NCBI GenBank assembly: GCA_003542015.1
Contig: DPLL01000386.1
Span: 12,362-17,581, forward strand
Source: Microcoleaceae cyanobacterium UBA9251
GTDB taxonomy: Bacteria > Cyanobacteriota > Cyanobacteriia > Cyanobacteriales > Microcoleaceae
DNA: 5,220 bases
Reading direction: 5' to 3'
Shown: positions 1 to 5,148 of the stretch, piece by piece
Layout: every line of letters begins with the position of its first letter
Position numbering within the stretch: position 1 is the stretch's first letter
Position numbers and translations under genes: made by a program
The notes under the pieces: generated by a model
What the model saw: the letters and a program-made list of their open reading frames with translations, nothing else
What the model was told of the DNA's origin: nothing
Database searches by the model: none

Positions 1-22
1 CTTTCGTCACCCCCTACTCACA

Positions 23-52
23 CCCTACTCCCTTCTTAAGGGGGATTTAGGG
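23..52. repeat. CCCTA/TAGGG hairpin, probable dispersed intergenic repeat
   Basis: The arms CCCTA (23-27) and TAGGG (48-52) pair. Inside them CTCCCTT (28-34) pairs with AAGGGGG (38-44), including one G-T pair, around a CTT loop, leaving ATT (45-47) as a bulge. Similar CCCTTxxxAAGGGGGATTTAGGGG sequences are, from memory, very common between genes in filamentous cyanobacteria. It could also be the terminator of a gene ending before the window, but no T-run follows it, so a repeat is more likely. CCCTACTC occurs twice at 12-19 and 23-30. Confidence 0.5.
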
Positions 53-220
53 GTATCTAGACTTAGCGTAAAAACGAGATTTCTCAAGGGTTTGACCTTA
101 AGTTGACAGCAATGGGCACCCTTGAGTGTCCCTAGGGTGGGGATAGATCGATCGCGCGGTGTCCTTCATAAATGTGGAATCTGCTGTATAGCAATCCTCC
201 CATCAAAGGTGAACTCTTAC

Positions 221-265
221 TCTGATCTTATCTTCTCTTATCTTCTCTTCTCTTCTCTGCTCTTC
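221..265. repeat. 10-bp-period pyrimidine tandem repeat
   Basis: The unit TCTTCTCTTM repeats head to tail at 231-240, 241-250 and 251-260, with a diverged copy before it (221-230, 8 of 10 bases) and a half copy after it. The + strand is almost pure C/T, interrupted only by single A or G bases at the unit junctions. Such a tract is prone to replication slippage and could form unusual DNA structure. It lies about 100 bp upstream of queC and outside the predicted promoter. Confidence 0.7.
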
Positions 266-300
266 CTTCGCGTCATGAGCGTCTTCGCGGTTCGTTCAAA

Positions 301-329
301 TTGAGAATTGCTATCTTGTCAATTCACAA
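301..329. promoter_or_regulatory. Operator-like dyad over the queC -35 region
   Basis: The two 10-bp arms TTGAGAATTG (301-310) and CAATTCACAA (320-329) are complementary at 9 of 10 positions around a 9-bp spacer. The dyad covers the proposed -35 box (316-321), the usual position for a repressor site. No regulator can be named from sequence. In an AT-rich region part of the symmetry could be chance. Confidence 0.35.
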
Positions 330-350
330 AAGATTTGATATAAATATAAA
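316..350 (+). promoter_or_regulatory. Predicted sigma70-type promoter of queC
   Basis: TTGTCA (316-321) and TATAAA (339-344) each differ from the consensus hexamers at one base, and they are separated by exactly 17 bp. A second TATAAA follows at 345-350. Transcription would begin near 351-352, giving a leader of about 25 nt. That leader is too short to hold a preQ1-type riboswitch together with the ribosome binding site. Confidence 0.6.
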
Positions 351-376
351 AGCTAATTCGATTGAGGATGTTTTAA

Positions 377-1051
377 ATGAAAGCAGTTATTTTATTATCA
401 GGAGGGCTGGATTCCTCAACAGTTTTGTATCAAGCCAAAGCCGATGGCTGCGAGTGTTACGCGATTTCCTTTGACTACAAGCAAAGACACCGGCGGGAGT
501 TGGAATCAGCAAGGGCGATCGCACTTTCGGCCAGTGTTAAAGCACATCAGATAGTCAACTTTGACCTCACACTGTGGGGAGGTTCGGCATTGACAGATAA
601 TGAGATCGATTTGCCGATCGATCGCAGTCTCACAGAAATGTCCCAAAACATCCCTATTACCTACGTTCCAGCTAGAAATACGATTTTTCTTAGTTTTGCC
701 CTCGCCTACGCCGAAACTCTAGGAGCTCAGCGAATTTACATCGGCGTGAATGCTTTAGATTATTCCGGTTATCCCGACTGTCGCCTCGATTACATCCAAG
801 CCATGCAGGAAGTATTTCGGTTAGGAACAAAGCAGGGCAGAGAAGGAGAACCTATTAATATTGTAACACCTTTGATCGAACTTAAAAAGACAGAAATTAT
901 TCAATTAGGCAACAAATTAGGAGTGCCTTGGGAGCAAACTTGGTCTTGCTATGCAGGTGGGGAAAATGCCTGTGGCGTTTGCGATTCTTGTCGGCTGCGG
1001 CTGGCGGCTTTTGAGGAATTGGGACTGCAAGATCCGGTGCCTTATGCTTAA
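377..1051 (+). CDS. queC: 7-cyano-7-deazaguanine (preQ0) synthase QueC
   Basis: QueC is a cytosolic enzyme that converts 7-carboxy-7-deazaguanine and ammonia to preQ0 using ATP, the last step before preQ1 in queuosine tRNA-modification synthesis. The 224-aa protein has the usual family length. The N-terminal PP-loop SGGLDSS (residues 8-14) binds ATP. YVPARN (96-101) and DYSGYPDCR (128-136) are family motifs around the active site. Cys191, Cys199, Cys202 and Cys205, ending in CGVCDSC, form the expected zinc site, so the enzyme looks complete. The ATG is supported by GAGG (364-367) nine bases upstream and a good promoter at 316-350. A HIP1 octamer lies inside (515-522). The neighbours are not queuosine genes, so it appears to stand alone as a single-gene transcript. 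Confidence 0.96.
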   Translation: MKAVILLSGGLDSSTVLYQAKADGCECYAISFDYKQRHRRELESARAIALSASVKAHQIVNFDLTLWGGSALTDNEIDLPIDRSLTEMSQNIPITYVPARNTIFLSFALAYAETLGAQRIYIGVNALDYSGYPDCRLDYIQAMQEVFRLGTKQGREGEPINIVTPLIELKKTEIIQLGNKLGVPWEQTWSCYAGGENACGVCDSCRLRLAAFEELGLQDPVPYA

Positions 1052-1074
1052 ACATTCCTGGCGCGCGGCGGTCC

Positions 1075-1144
1075 AGAAACCGGGTTTTTTCGAGTCTCTT
1101 CGGTTCCGCCCGCCGAAATGGTAAAAAACCCGGTTTCTCAGTAT
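1075..1144. repeat. AAACCSGGTTT paired hairpin repeat, copy 1; possible bidirectional terminator
   Basis: A perfect 16-bp inverted repeat has arms at 1075-1090 (AGAAACCGGGTTTTTT) and 1123-1138 (AAAAAACCCGGTTTCT), separated by 32 bp that contain a further 5-bp stem (TTCGG 1099-1103 with CCGAA 1113-1117). The sequence AAACCCGGTTTCTCAGTAT (1126-1144) recurs exactly at 5198-5216, so this is a dispersed element. It sits between the convergent 3' ends of queC and the TPR gene. Either strand reads ACCGGG followed by six T, so the element may end transcription from both sides. The T-runs lie inside the long stem, however, which is not the classic terminator form. Confidence 0.8.
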
Positions 1145-1186
1145 CGCAGTGTGTCCAAGACTGTTAGTTTTGAATCATCCGATTGC

Positions 1187-1699
1187 TTATTTACCTTCCG
1201 GCTCATCCTCAACTTCCGGTTGACCCTGGTCTTCCTGATTAAACTTAATTTCATTTTGCAGCGAATTCAATGGGACTAAAAGCATATCAGCTATTTGCGA
1301 TTGTCCTCTAACCCTGTAGATATCTATCGCTTTCTGAAAATCTTCAACAGCACCCTGTAGGTTTCCTAATAAAGTTTGAGCATCAGCGCGAACCATATGC
1401 GCTTCGGGAAAGCTAGGATTGAGATTAATTGCTTGAGTTAAAAGTTCAACTGATTCTTTATATTGTCCTTTGCGAGCGAGGTCTAATCCTTGTTGATAAA
1501 GTTCTTGAGCTTTCATAATATTTTTTAATTTATGCTGTTCATCGCGCTTGCATAAAGGATCGAGTCTATTTACTTGACCTGATGAATCAATTATAAAGCA
1601 CCCTGGTTGTTCCTGGGCATTCACTACAGTCTGAAAAACAGGTAGAGACGCAATAATTACAGAAGAAAAAGCAGAAATTAAGTAGGGGTGTTTCAGCAT
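1187..1699 (-). CDS. Exported tetratricopeptide-repeat protein
   Basis: This 170-aa protein begins with a typical signal peptide: a Lys/His N-terminus, a hydrophobic stretch at about residues 6-26, and a likely cleavage after VNA at residue 28. It would therefore be periplasmic or secreted. The mature N-terminus carries Cys34 and Cys50 around a CFIIDSSGQ...LC motif, a pattern I recall from other exported cyanobacterial proteins, which may form a disulfide loop. Two TPR units follow at about 65-95 and 98-128, each with the W/L-G-Y-A spacing and ending in NP or IDIY. The tail (154-170) is very acidic. TPRs usually mediate protein contacts; the partner cannot be told from sequence. The start has no clear Shine-Dalgarno, but the signal peptide supports it. 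The gene converges on queC and diverges from the gene at 1830. Confidence 0.85.
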   Translation of the reverse strand: MLKHPYLISAFSSVIIASLPVFQTVVNAQEQPGCFIIDSSGQVNRLDPLCKRDEQHKLKNIMKAQELYQQGLDLARKGQYKESVELLTQAINLNPSFPEAHMVRADAQTLLGNLQGAVEDFQKAIDIYRVRGQSQIADMLLVPLNSLQNEIKFNQEDQGQPEVEDEPEGK

Positions 1700-1724
1700 T
1701 ATTGGTACTGTTTAAATATTATTT

Positions 1725-1730
1725 ATTATA
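1725..1730 (-). promoter_or_regulatory. Candidate -10 box for the TPR gene
   Basis: The minus strand reads TATAAT at 1730-1725, an exact -10 consensus, about 26 bp upstream of the ATG. I find no good -35 hexamer at 16-18 bp, and the surrounding DNA is AT-rich, so this is tentative. Confidence 0.35.
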
Positions 1731-1773
1731 GATGTTTACCATGATTGCTTCGTTTCACTCGCCATCACGGAGA

Positions 1774-1800
1774 GGTTAGCCATAAAGGGGATATCTAACC
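1774..1800. other. Small stem-loop in the divergent intergenic region
   Basis: GGTTAG (1774-1779) and CTAACC (1795-1800) form a 6-bp stem with a 15-nt loop, 30 bp upstream of the gene at 1830. It could be an operator between the two divergent genes or part of a leader RNA. The rest of 1700-1829 shows no recognised element and no convincing promoter for the rightward gene. Confidence 0.3.
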
Positions 1801-1829
1801 CGGATTTTGGGTCATTCATAGTTTACTTA

Positions 1830-2456
1830 ATGGTGAAAATTATGTCTATTGAACAGCGCCGGGGTATTGAAACAATTGACAGAAACCAAAATCTACTTCT
1901 CGTTCGCGCTCCTATTGAGTCAGTAGCCGAAAAGCTTAGTAGGGCGAGACGTGCGGATGTTTGGGAACGGGATATCTACGATCGCGAAATCGAAATTACC
2001 GCCGAAAGCTATATTATCTTTCAGTTCCGGGGACACCCGTGGACGATCGTTGAACAAGTGAAATATCAGCCATATCAACTTGTATTTGGAGAAGGAGATG
2101 CGATCACCCTTTCCAACTTCCTGTCCACTCGCGCCATCTACTACAAATGCAGCGATACTTGCGGTTATATTGGTTATAACTGCTACGACGGAGGTGCATT
2201 TGCAGAGATGCTGTACTTTGAAGCAGAAATGGATCTCCTATTCCTCTCTGACTTTCGTGAGGTTAAAGCTGAGGACATTGACAGTGCCTTTCGCTTTACT
2301 TACGCTTTTATGGAGGAGCAAGATATCTATATTCCCTACGTATATTACGAAAATGTGAGGGCTGGCGATCGCATTAATTTGCGCCCTAAAGGCCCGACGT
2401 TAGATGATTTAGTACGCAGCGACTTCGAGCGAGTAGATTATGTAGGCATTAGCTAA
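1830..2456 (+). CDS. Hypothetical protein, acidic and aromatic-rich
   Basis: I do not recognise the family. The 208-aa product has no signal peptide or membrane segment, so it is probably cytosolic. It looks like one alpha/beta fold: a strand-helix start (NLLLVRAP then a charged helix at about 29-46), a strand with FQFRGHPWTIVEQ (64-76), LSTRAIYYKCSDTCGYIGY (98-116) with Cys107, Cys111 and Cys118, then an acidic segment rich in Glu, Asp, Tyr and Phe (126-172). The alternation of hydrophobic strands and the SxxLxTRxIYY-type segment recall cyanobacterial proteins of unknown function, from memory only. The ATG at 1830 gives the longest form. The in-frame ATG at 1842 has GGTGA five bases upstream and may be the true start (204 aa). 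A HIP1 octamer at 2365-2372 and normal composition argue against recent transfer. It converges on the next gene with a 7-bp gap. Confidence 0.75.
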   Translation: MVKIMSIEQRRGIETIDRNQNLLLVRAPIESVAEKLSRARRADVWERDIYDREIEITAESYIIFQFRGHPWTIVEQVKYQPYQLVFGEGDAITLSNFLSTRAIYYKCSDTCGYIGYNCYDGGAFAEMLYFEAEMDLLFLSDFREVKAEDIDSAFRFTYAFMEEQDIYIPYVYYENVRAGDRINLRPKGPTLDDLVRSDFERVDYVGIS

Positions 2457-2463
2457 AATATGC

Positions 2464-3912
2464 TCAACTAGAAAATTTCGCCGCACCTCTCAACCCGCTA
2501 TTCGATCGCCCTTTTCCCACAATTTCCCCATCCGTCTGTCCAACTTCACCTAAAGTTCGATCGCCCGTAGCCTCTTCCAACAACTGAATTTGAATTTGAT
2601 CCAATCGCGGCCCGCAAACATTCACCACCGCCAGTTCCACATTTTCGCAGCGCCACACTTCCCCCACAGCCGGCATTCTTTGCAACTGATAGCTCAAAAA
2701 ACCTCCAATGGTTTGGTATTCATCAGTTACTGGCAAATCCAAATTCAATATTTGATTCACATCATCTACATTTAACTGCGCTTGTACTAAAAAAGTGCGA
2801 TCGTCCAATACTTGCACAGCAATTTCTTTGCTGTCGGGTGACTCGTAGCTGCGGCCGATAATTTCCGCAATCAAATCCCGCAGTGTCACTAACCCGGAAA
2901 TGCCGCCAAATTCATCGACGACGATCGCAATTTCTGACGACGAACGCTGCATCAAAGGCAGCAATTCCCCCAGCAGCATCATCTCCGGCACAAACCTCAC
3001 CGGACGCATCCAATTTATAATTGGCGTGTCGGGTGATAACAAACCTTCAGCTAGGGGTTTAGCAAGTTGTTTGAAGTCAATAATGCCGATAATGTCATCA
3101 AAAGAATCTCCCGTGATCGGATAGCGGGAATGGTTGGAAATCGCAATTTCCGAGAGCAAAGTTTGAAAAGTGGCCGTCTTGGGAAGCGCGACAATGCTGG
3201 GCCTCGGCACCATCACTTCTTCTACCCAAACTTCGCCAAATTCAAACACGTTGTTGAGCAATTCTCGCTCATCGGCCCCAAAGCCGCTTGACTCGCTGGA
3301 AGTAGCTATAATTAATTGCAGTTCTTCGGGAGTCACTGGCCGATGGGTGACGTCATATTCAATGCCCGCAAGCCACAAGAGCGATCGAGTTGATTGATTG
3401 AGCAACGACACAAATGGATTGAATAAACGAGCAATCAGTAAACTGGGAGTGCCTAAACCTCTGGCTAATTTTTCGGAATAAAGTAAGGCGACAGATTTGG
3501 GAACCAGTTCTCCCAATACGATTTGTAGATAAGCTAGTAGGAAAAAAGTTACTATGGATATGCTAAAGGAATGGGCGATCGACTCCTGGATATAAGTTGG
3601 CAGCGGCAAACCGCCGATCGCAACTCGGATCAGCACGGCGATCGTATCTTCCCCAATCCAGCCGAGAGCTAAACTAGAAAGAGTGATTCCCAACTGCATA
3701 GTCGAAAGCAATCGATCGATACTTTGCAGCAAAGATTGAACAGTTAGAGCCGGAGCATCGCCGGCCTCAACTAACTGATTAATCCGCGATCGGCGCACCG
3801 TCACCATCGAAAACTCAGCCGCCACAAAAAAAGCATTAATCGCAATCAGCAGCAGCACTGACAGCAACCGTGACAGCACATCTGTCCAAGTCATCCCAGG
3901 CAACTCAGCCAT
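2464..3912 (-). CDS. CNNM/CorC-type membrane protein (DUF21, CBS pair, CorC_HlyC domain)
   Basis: The 482-aa protein has the full architecture of the HlyC/CorC family (hemolysin C, CorC, YtfL, bacterial CNNM). The DUF21/CNNM membrane domain spans about 13-185, with hydrophobic segments near 13-33, 72-95, 117-137 and 155-181, the NAFFVAAEFSMVTVRRSRI segment (26-44) and GELVPKS (134-140). A CBS pair follows at about 233-283 (VEEVMVPRPSIVALP) and 298-352 (IVVDEFGGISGLVTLRDL). The CorC_HlyC transporter-associated domain lies at about 364-446 (DEYQTIGGFL). The last 35 residues are a variable Gly/Ser-rich tail. Family members act in inner-membrane handling of Mg2+, Co2+ or Na+, or tolerance of them, and the CBS pair often binds adenine nucleotides; the ion cannot be told here. 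The ATG has GGAGAG eight bases upstream, plus an AGGAG flush against the start. No residue looks broken. Confidence 0.93.
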   Translation of the reverse strand: MAELPGMTWTDVLSRLLSVLLLIAINAFFVAAEFSMVTVRRSRINQLVEAGDAPALTVQSLLQSIDRLLSTMQLGITLSSLALGWIGEDTIAVLIRVAIGGLPLPTYIQESIAHSFSISIVTFFLLAYLQIVLGELVPKSVALLYSEKLARGLGTPSLLIARLFNPFVSLLNQSTRSLLWLAGIEYDVTHRPVTPEELQLIIATSSESSGFGADERELLNNVFEFGEVWVEEVMVPRPSIVALPKTATFQTLLSEIAISNHSRYPITGDSFDDIIGIIDFKQLAKPLAEGLLSPDTPIINWMRPVRFVPEMMLLGELLPLMQRSSSEIAIVVDEFGGISGLVTLRDLIAEIIGRSYESPDSKEIAVQVLDDRTFLVQAQLNVDDVNQILNLDLPVTDEYQTIGGFLSYQLQRMPAVGEVWRCENVELAVVNVCGPRLDQIQIQLLEEATGDRTLGEVGQTDGEIVGKGRSNSGLRGAAKFSS

Positions 3913-4072
3913 CTCCTAAACTCTCCGGGCGAATGCCCCTGGGAGTGACACAGCTCTGCCTAGAACAACTTTCTCGGCCGAGCCTGAGAACCAGTCGGTC
4001 GATTTGGCCTCCCCCGCAGCAAGCTAAAATTGTTGACAATCCCCCTAACACGAACACAACAGGGGCAAGCAT
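3905..4072 (-). CDS. Doubtful 55-codon ORF overlapping the CNNM gene start
   Basis: An open frame of 55 codons starts with ATG at 4072-4070 and stops with TGA at 3907-3905, overlapping the first 8 bases of the CNNM gene. The predicted peptide starts MLAPVVFVLGGLSTILACCGGG, which could be a membrane segment or a lipoprotein-like signal, then becomes Arg/Ser-rich (CSRQSCVTPRGIRPE). The overlap is of the kind used in translational coupling, and it starts 50 bp after the upstream gene ends. Against it: no Shine-Dalgarno, several AGG codons, and a tail that does not look like folded protein. It may simply be chance in the 5' leader. Confidence 0.22.
   Translation of the reverse strand: MLAPVVFVLGGLSTILACCGGGQIDRLVLRLGRESCSRQSCVTPRGIRPESLGDG
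3920..3946 (-). promoter_or_regulatory. Leader hairpin sequestering the CNNM ribosome binding site
   Basis: In the minus-strand RNA, ACUC/GAGU, CC/GG and GGGC/GCCC stack into ten Watson-Crick pairs with a 1-nt bulge, a 2-nt bulge and an AUUC loop. The 3' arm holds GGAGAG (3926-3921), the better-spaced Shine-Dalgarno of the CNNM gene. Folding would hide it and leave only the AGGAG that touches the ATG. I do not recognise a known riboswitch class. Control of translation is inferred. Confidence 0.35.
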
Positions 4073-4122
4073 CTGCAAATATTTTCCAATTACTAATTCA
4101 GCGACGCTATTGCTTTTTGCTA
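3947..4122. other. Intergenic remainder with a short ATTGT/ACAAT dyad
   Basis: Between the CNNM gene and the next gene upstream I see a small dyad, ATTGT-TG-ACAAT (4029-4040), and no convincing terminator or promoter on the minus strand. The + strand contains TTGACA (4033-4038) but no -10 box at the right distance and no + strand gene follows. Co-transcription of the two minus-strand genes is possible. Confidence 0.3.
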
Positions 4123-4815
4123 TTACTTCGGCACTGGAATGCCCACTATTTGCAACTGGAGTTTTTGACCGGGATAATCTGTCAGCGTCAGCGAAAGTTC
4201 TTTAGCATTTTCCAGCAAAGCTGTCGGAATACTAACCGTACCGTAAAATATCTGCCCGTTGGGGGGCAGTTCCGCCGGCAAATCCTCCGCAGTCGCGCTC
4301 AGAACCCGGCCTTGATTGTCAGTGACGTTCAAGAAACTGTAGAGAAACCGTACAGCTTGGGTGCCTTCGTTCTTCATGCTCACGTCTAGCAGCATAGAGT
4401 TGCTTCGTTGATTAGCCGCAGTCACTTCCAGGGTGATTCCCCCGTCGCGACTGTTCATGGGAAACTTGGCGCTGGCATTTTGCCCCTGGGCTGTTTTTTT
4501 GGCTGTAGCTGATTTAGAGCTAGCCTTGTCTGCTTTGTTTTTCCCTTGAGCCGTTGTTTTATCTGGATCGCGACCTTCTATCCGCGCTTTGACGGTTTTC
4601 AGAATGTCTTTTTCTTTCAAAATGCTCACTTGGTCGCCTTTAGCGGGTGTTCCCTGCTTGCCGCCTGCATTACTGCTGGGGCGAACGTCGGGTTGAGTCG
4701 TTCCTGTCAAAGCTTCGCGACCTAAAGTAAATCCCCAAACAGAACTCGTCACACCAGCTCCGAACATCAGAGTTAGCAGAATCAGAGTCAGCACTACCGT
4801 CGAATTCAGTACCAT
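4123..4815 (-). CDS. Membrane-anchored hypothetical protein with beta-rich C-terminal domain
   Basis: I cannot name the family. The 230-aa product has one N-terminal hydrophobic segment (about residues 5-29) without a clear cleavage site, so it is probably a signal anchor with the rest outside the cytoplasmic membrane. Residues 34-62 are a Gly/Pro/Ser-rich linker and 63-120 a highly charged Lys/Ala/Gln/Asp stretch. Residues about 126-226 form alternating hydrophobic strands (GITLEVTAANQ, MLLDVSMKNEG, VRFLYSFLNVTDNQG, ELSLTLTDYPG) typical of an Ig-like beta sandwich, similar in style to DUF4352-type extracytoplasmic domains. This is a resemblance only. AGGA (4820-4817) is only one base from the ATG, closer than ideal, but no better start is available that keeps the anchor. 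The CNNM gene lies 210 bp downstream on the same strand. Confidence 0.8.
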   Translation of the reverse strand: MVLNSTVVLTLILLTLMFGAGVTSSVWGFTLGREALTGTTQPDVRPSSNAGGKQGTPAKGDQVSILKEKDILKTVKARIEGRDPDKTTAQGKNKADKASSKSATAKKTAQGQNASAKFPMNSRDGGITLEVTAANQRSNSMLLDVSMKNEGTQAVRFLYSFLNVTDNQGRVLSATAEDLPAELPPNGQIFYGTVSIPTALLENAKELSLTLTDYPGQKLQLQIVGIPVPK

Positions 4816-4839
4816 TTCCTGTAAGTTTTATGCCAATTC

Positions 4840-4971
4840 CTAGAACTGCTTTGAGAGCCCGATCGACTCTAGCTTGCGCTTCTTTGTGGCGATCGGACTC
4901 GGCAGATCTAAAATTTTTTGATTTTTGTTCTCTAGTTCTAGCACGGACTGAGAAATTATGTTATCATTCAT
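4840..4971 (-). CDS. Possible small protein, 43 aa
   Basis: An ATG at 4971-4969 opens 43 codons ending in TAG at 4842-4840. The peptide is hydrophilic and looks protein-like: an amphipathic start (NIISQSVLELENKNQKIL), then DLPSPIATKKRKLE with a basic cluster, then a short tail. It is on the same strand as the next gene and ends 24 bp before it, as in an operon. Against it: no ribosome binding site, only 29 bp between its start and the divergent tRNA, and the tRNA promoter should lie inside it. I know of no homologue. Confidence 0.3.
   Translation of the reverse strand: MNDNIISQSVLELENKNQKILDLPSPIATKKRKLESIGLSKQF
4962..4967 (+). promoter_or_regulatory. Weak candidate -10 box for the tRNA gene
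   Basis: TATCAT lies 33 bp before the mature tRNA 5' end. No convincing -35 hexamer is visible at the expected distance. Between it and the tRNA is a small hairpin, ATCGC (4982-4986) and GCGAT (4992-4996) around ACCAA, which would sit in the precursor 5' leader. Confidence 0.2.
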
Positions 4972-5000
4972 TTTAAGTTCGATCGCACCAAGCGATTTAA

Positions 5001-5073
5001 CGGCAGTTGGCCGAGCGGTTTAGGCAGCGAACTCATAATTCGCCCCAGGCAGGTTCAACTCCTGCACTGCCGA
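5001..5073 (+). tRNA. tRNA with anticodon CAU, probably tRNA-Ile2 (lysidine type)
   Basis: A complete 73-nt cloverleaf can be folded by eye. The acceptor stem CGGCAGT/ACTGCCG is a perfect 7 bp, and the discriminator is A5073. The D arm is GCC/GGC with a GG-containing loop. The anticodon stem is GCGAA/TTCGC with loop CTCATAA, placing anticodon CAT at 5034-5036. There is a 5-nt variable loop, and the T arm is GCAGG/CCTGC with loop TTCAACT. CCA is not encoded. The paired C1-G72 and the anticodon stem without three G-C pairs next to the loop exclude initiator tRNA. The D arm (TGGCCGAGCGGTTTAGGC) and the AACTCATAATT anticodon arm closely match plastid trnI-CAU as I remember it, and differ from plastid elongator trnM-CAU. 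I therefore favour Ile2, whose C34 is changed to lysidine by TilS to read AUA. Elongator Met remains possible. Confidence 0.93.
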
Positions 5074-5148
5074 TTTTGACAACACTTGGATTTCTATCGC
5101 CTGCAACGCGAAGCTGAGCGTGACCCTGTTTCAGATCCTGGGCCACAA
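5074..5148. other. Spacer after the tRNA, nothing recognised
   Basis: A TTTT immediately after the tRNA (5074-5077) is the only terminator-like element. The rest shows no gene or site I can support. Confidence 0.4.

Larger units (their letters stand above)
1..300. other. Non-coding, repeat-rich upstream region
   Basis: I see no credible gene here. The only longer open frame (122-304, +) needs a TTG start, has no ribosome binding site, and runs through the low-complexity pyrimidine tract, so I do not call it. The stretch holds a CCC/GGG hairpin (23-52), a short hairpin with CACCCT at 117-122 and AGGGTG at 134-139, and a 10-bp tandem repeat (221-265). TCGCG-containing sequence at about 268-290 resembles degenerate dispersed repeats common between cyanobacterial genes; that last point is from memory and unchecked. 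Confidence 0.6.

Noticed and set aside
92..108. TTGACC and TTGACA as tandem -35 boxes
   Set aside because: Neither has a -10 hexamer at 15-19 bp, and a better promoter lies next to queC.
122..304. 60-codon open frame on the + strand before queC
   Set aside because: It needs a TTG start, has no ribosome binding site, and much of it is a translation of the pyrimidine tandem repeat and the TTCGCG repeat-like sequence.
351..376. preQ1 riboswitch before queC
   Set aside because: The leader is only about 25 nt, with no stem plus A-rich tail and no matching pseudoknot elements.
1075..1144. CRISPR repeat or IS terminal repeat
   Set aside because: There are only two copies 4 kb apart, no regularly spaced spacers, no transposase gene between them and no visible target-site duplication.
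2080..2358. 92-codon open frame inside the gene at 1830
   Set aside because: It is an out-of-frame shadow of the longer, better supported gene, with an unlikely composition.
4033..4038. TTGACA on the + strand as a promoter
   Set aside because: No -10 box at the proper distance and no + strand gene until the tRNA nearly 1 kb away.
4030..4389. + strand open frames opposite the anchored protein gene and its downstream spacer
   Set aside because: They are antisense shadows. They lack ribosome binding sites, and the minus-strand frame has a clear anchor, linker and beta-domain organisation.
5001..5073. Initiator tRNA-fMet
   Set aside because: It has a paired C1-G72 and lacks the three G-C pairs beside the anticodon loop that mark initiator tRNA.
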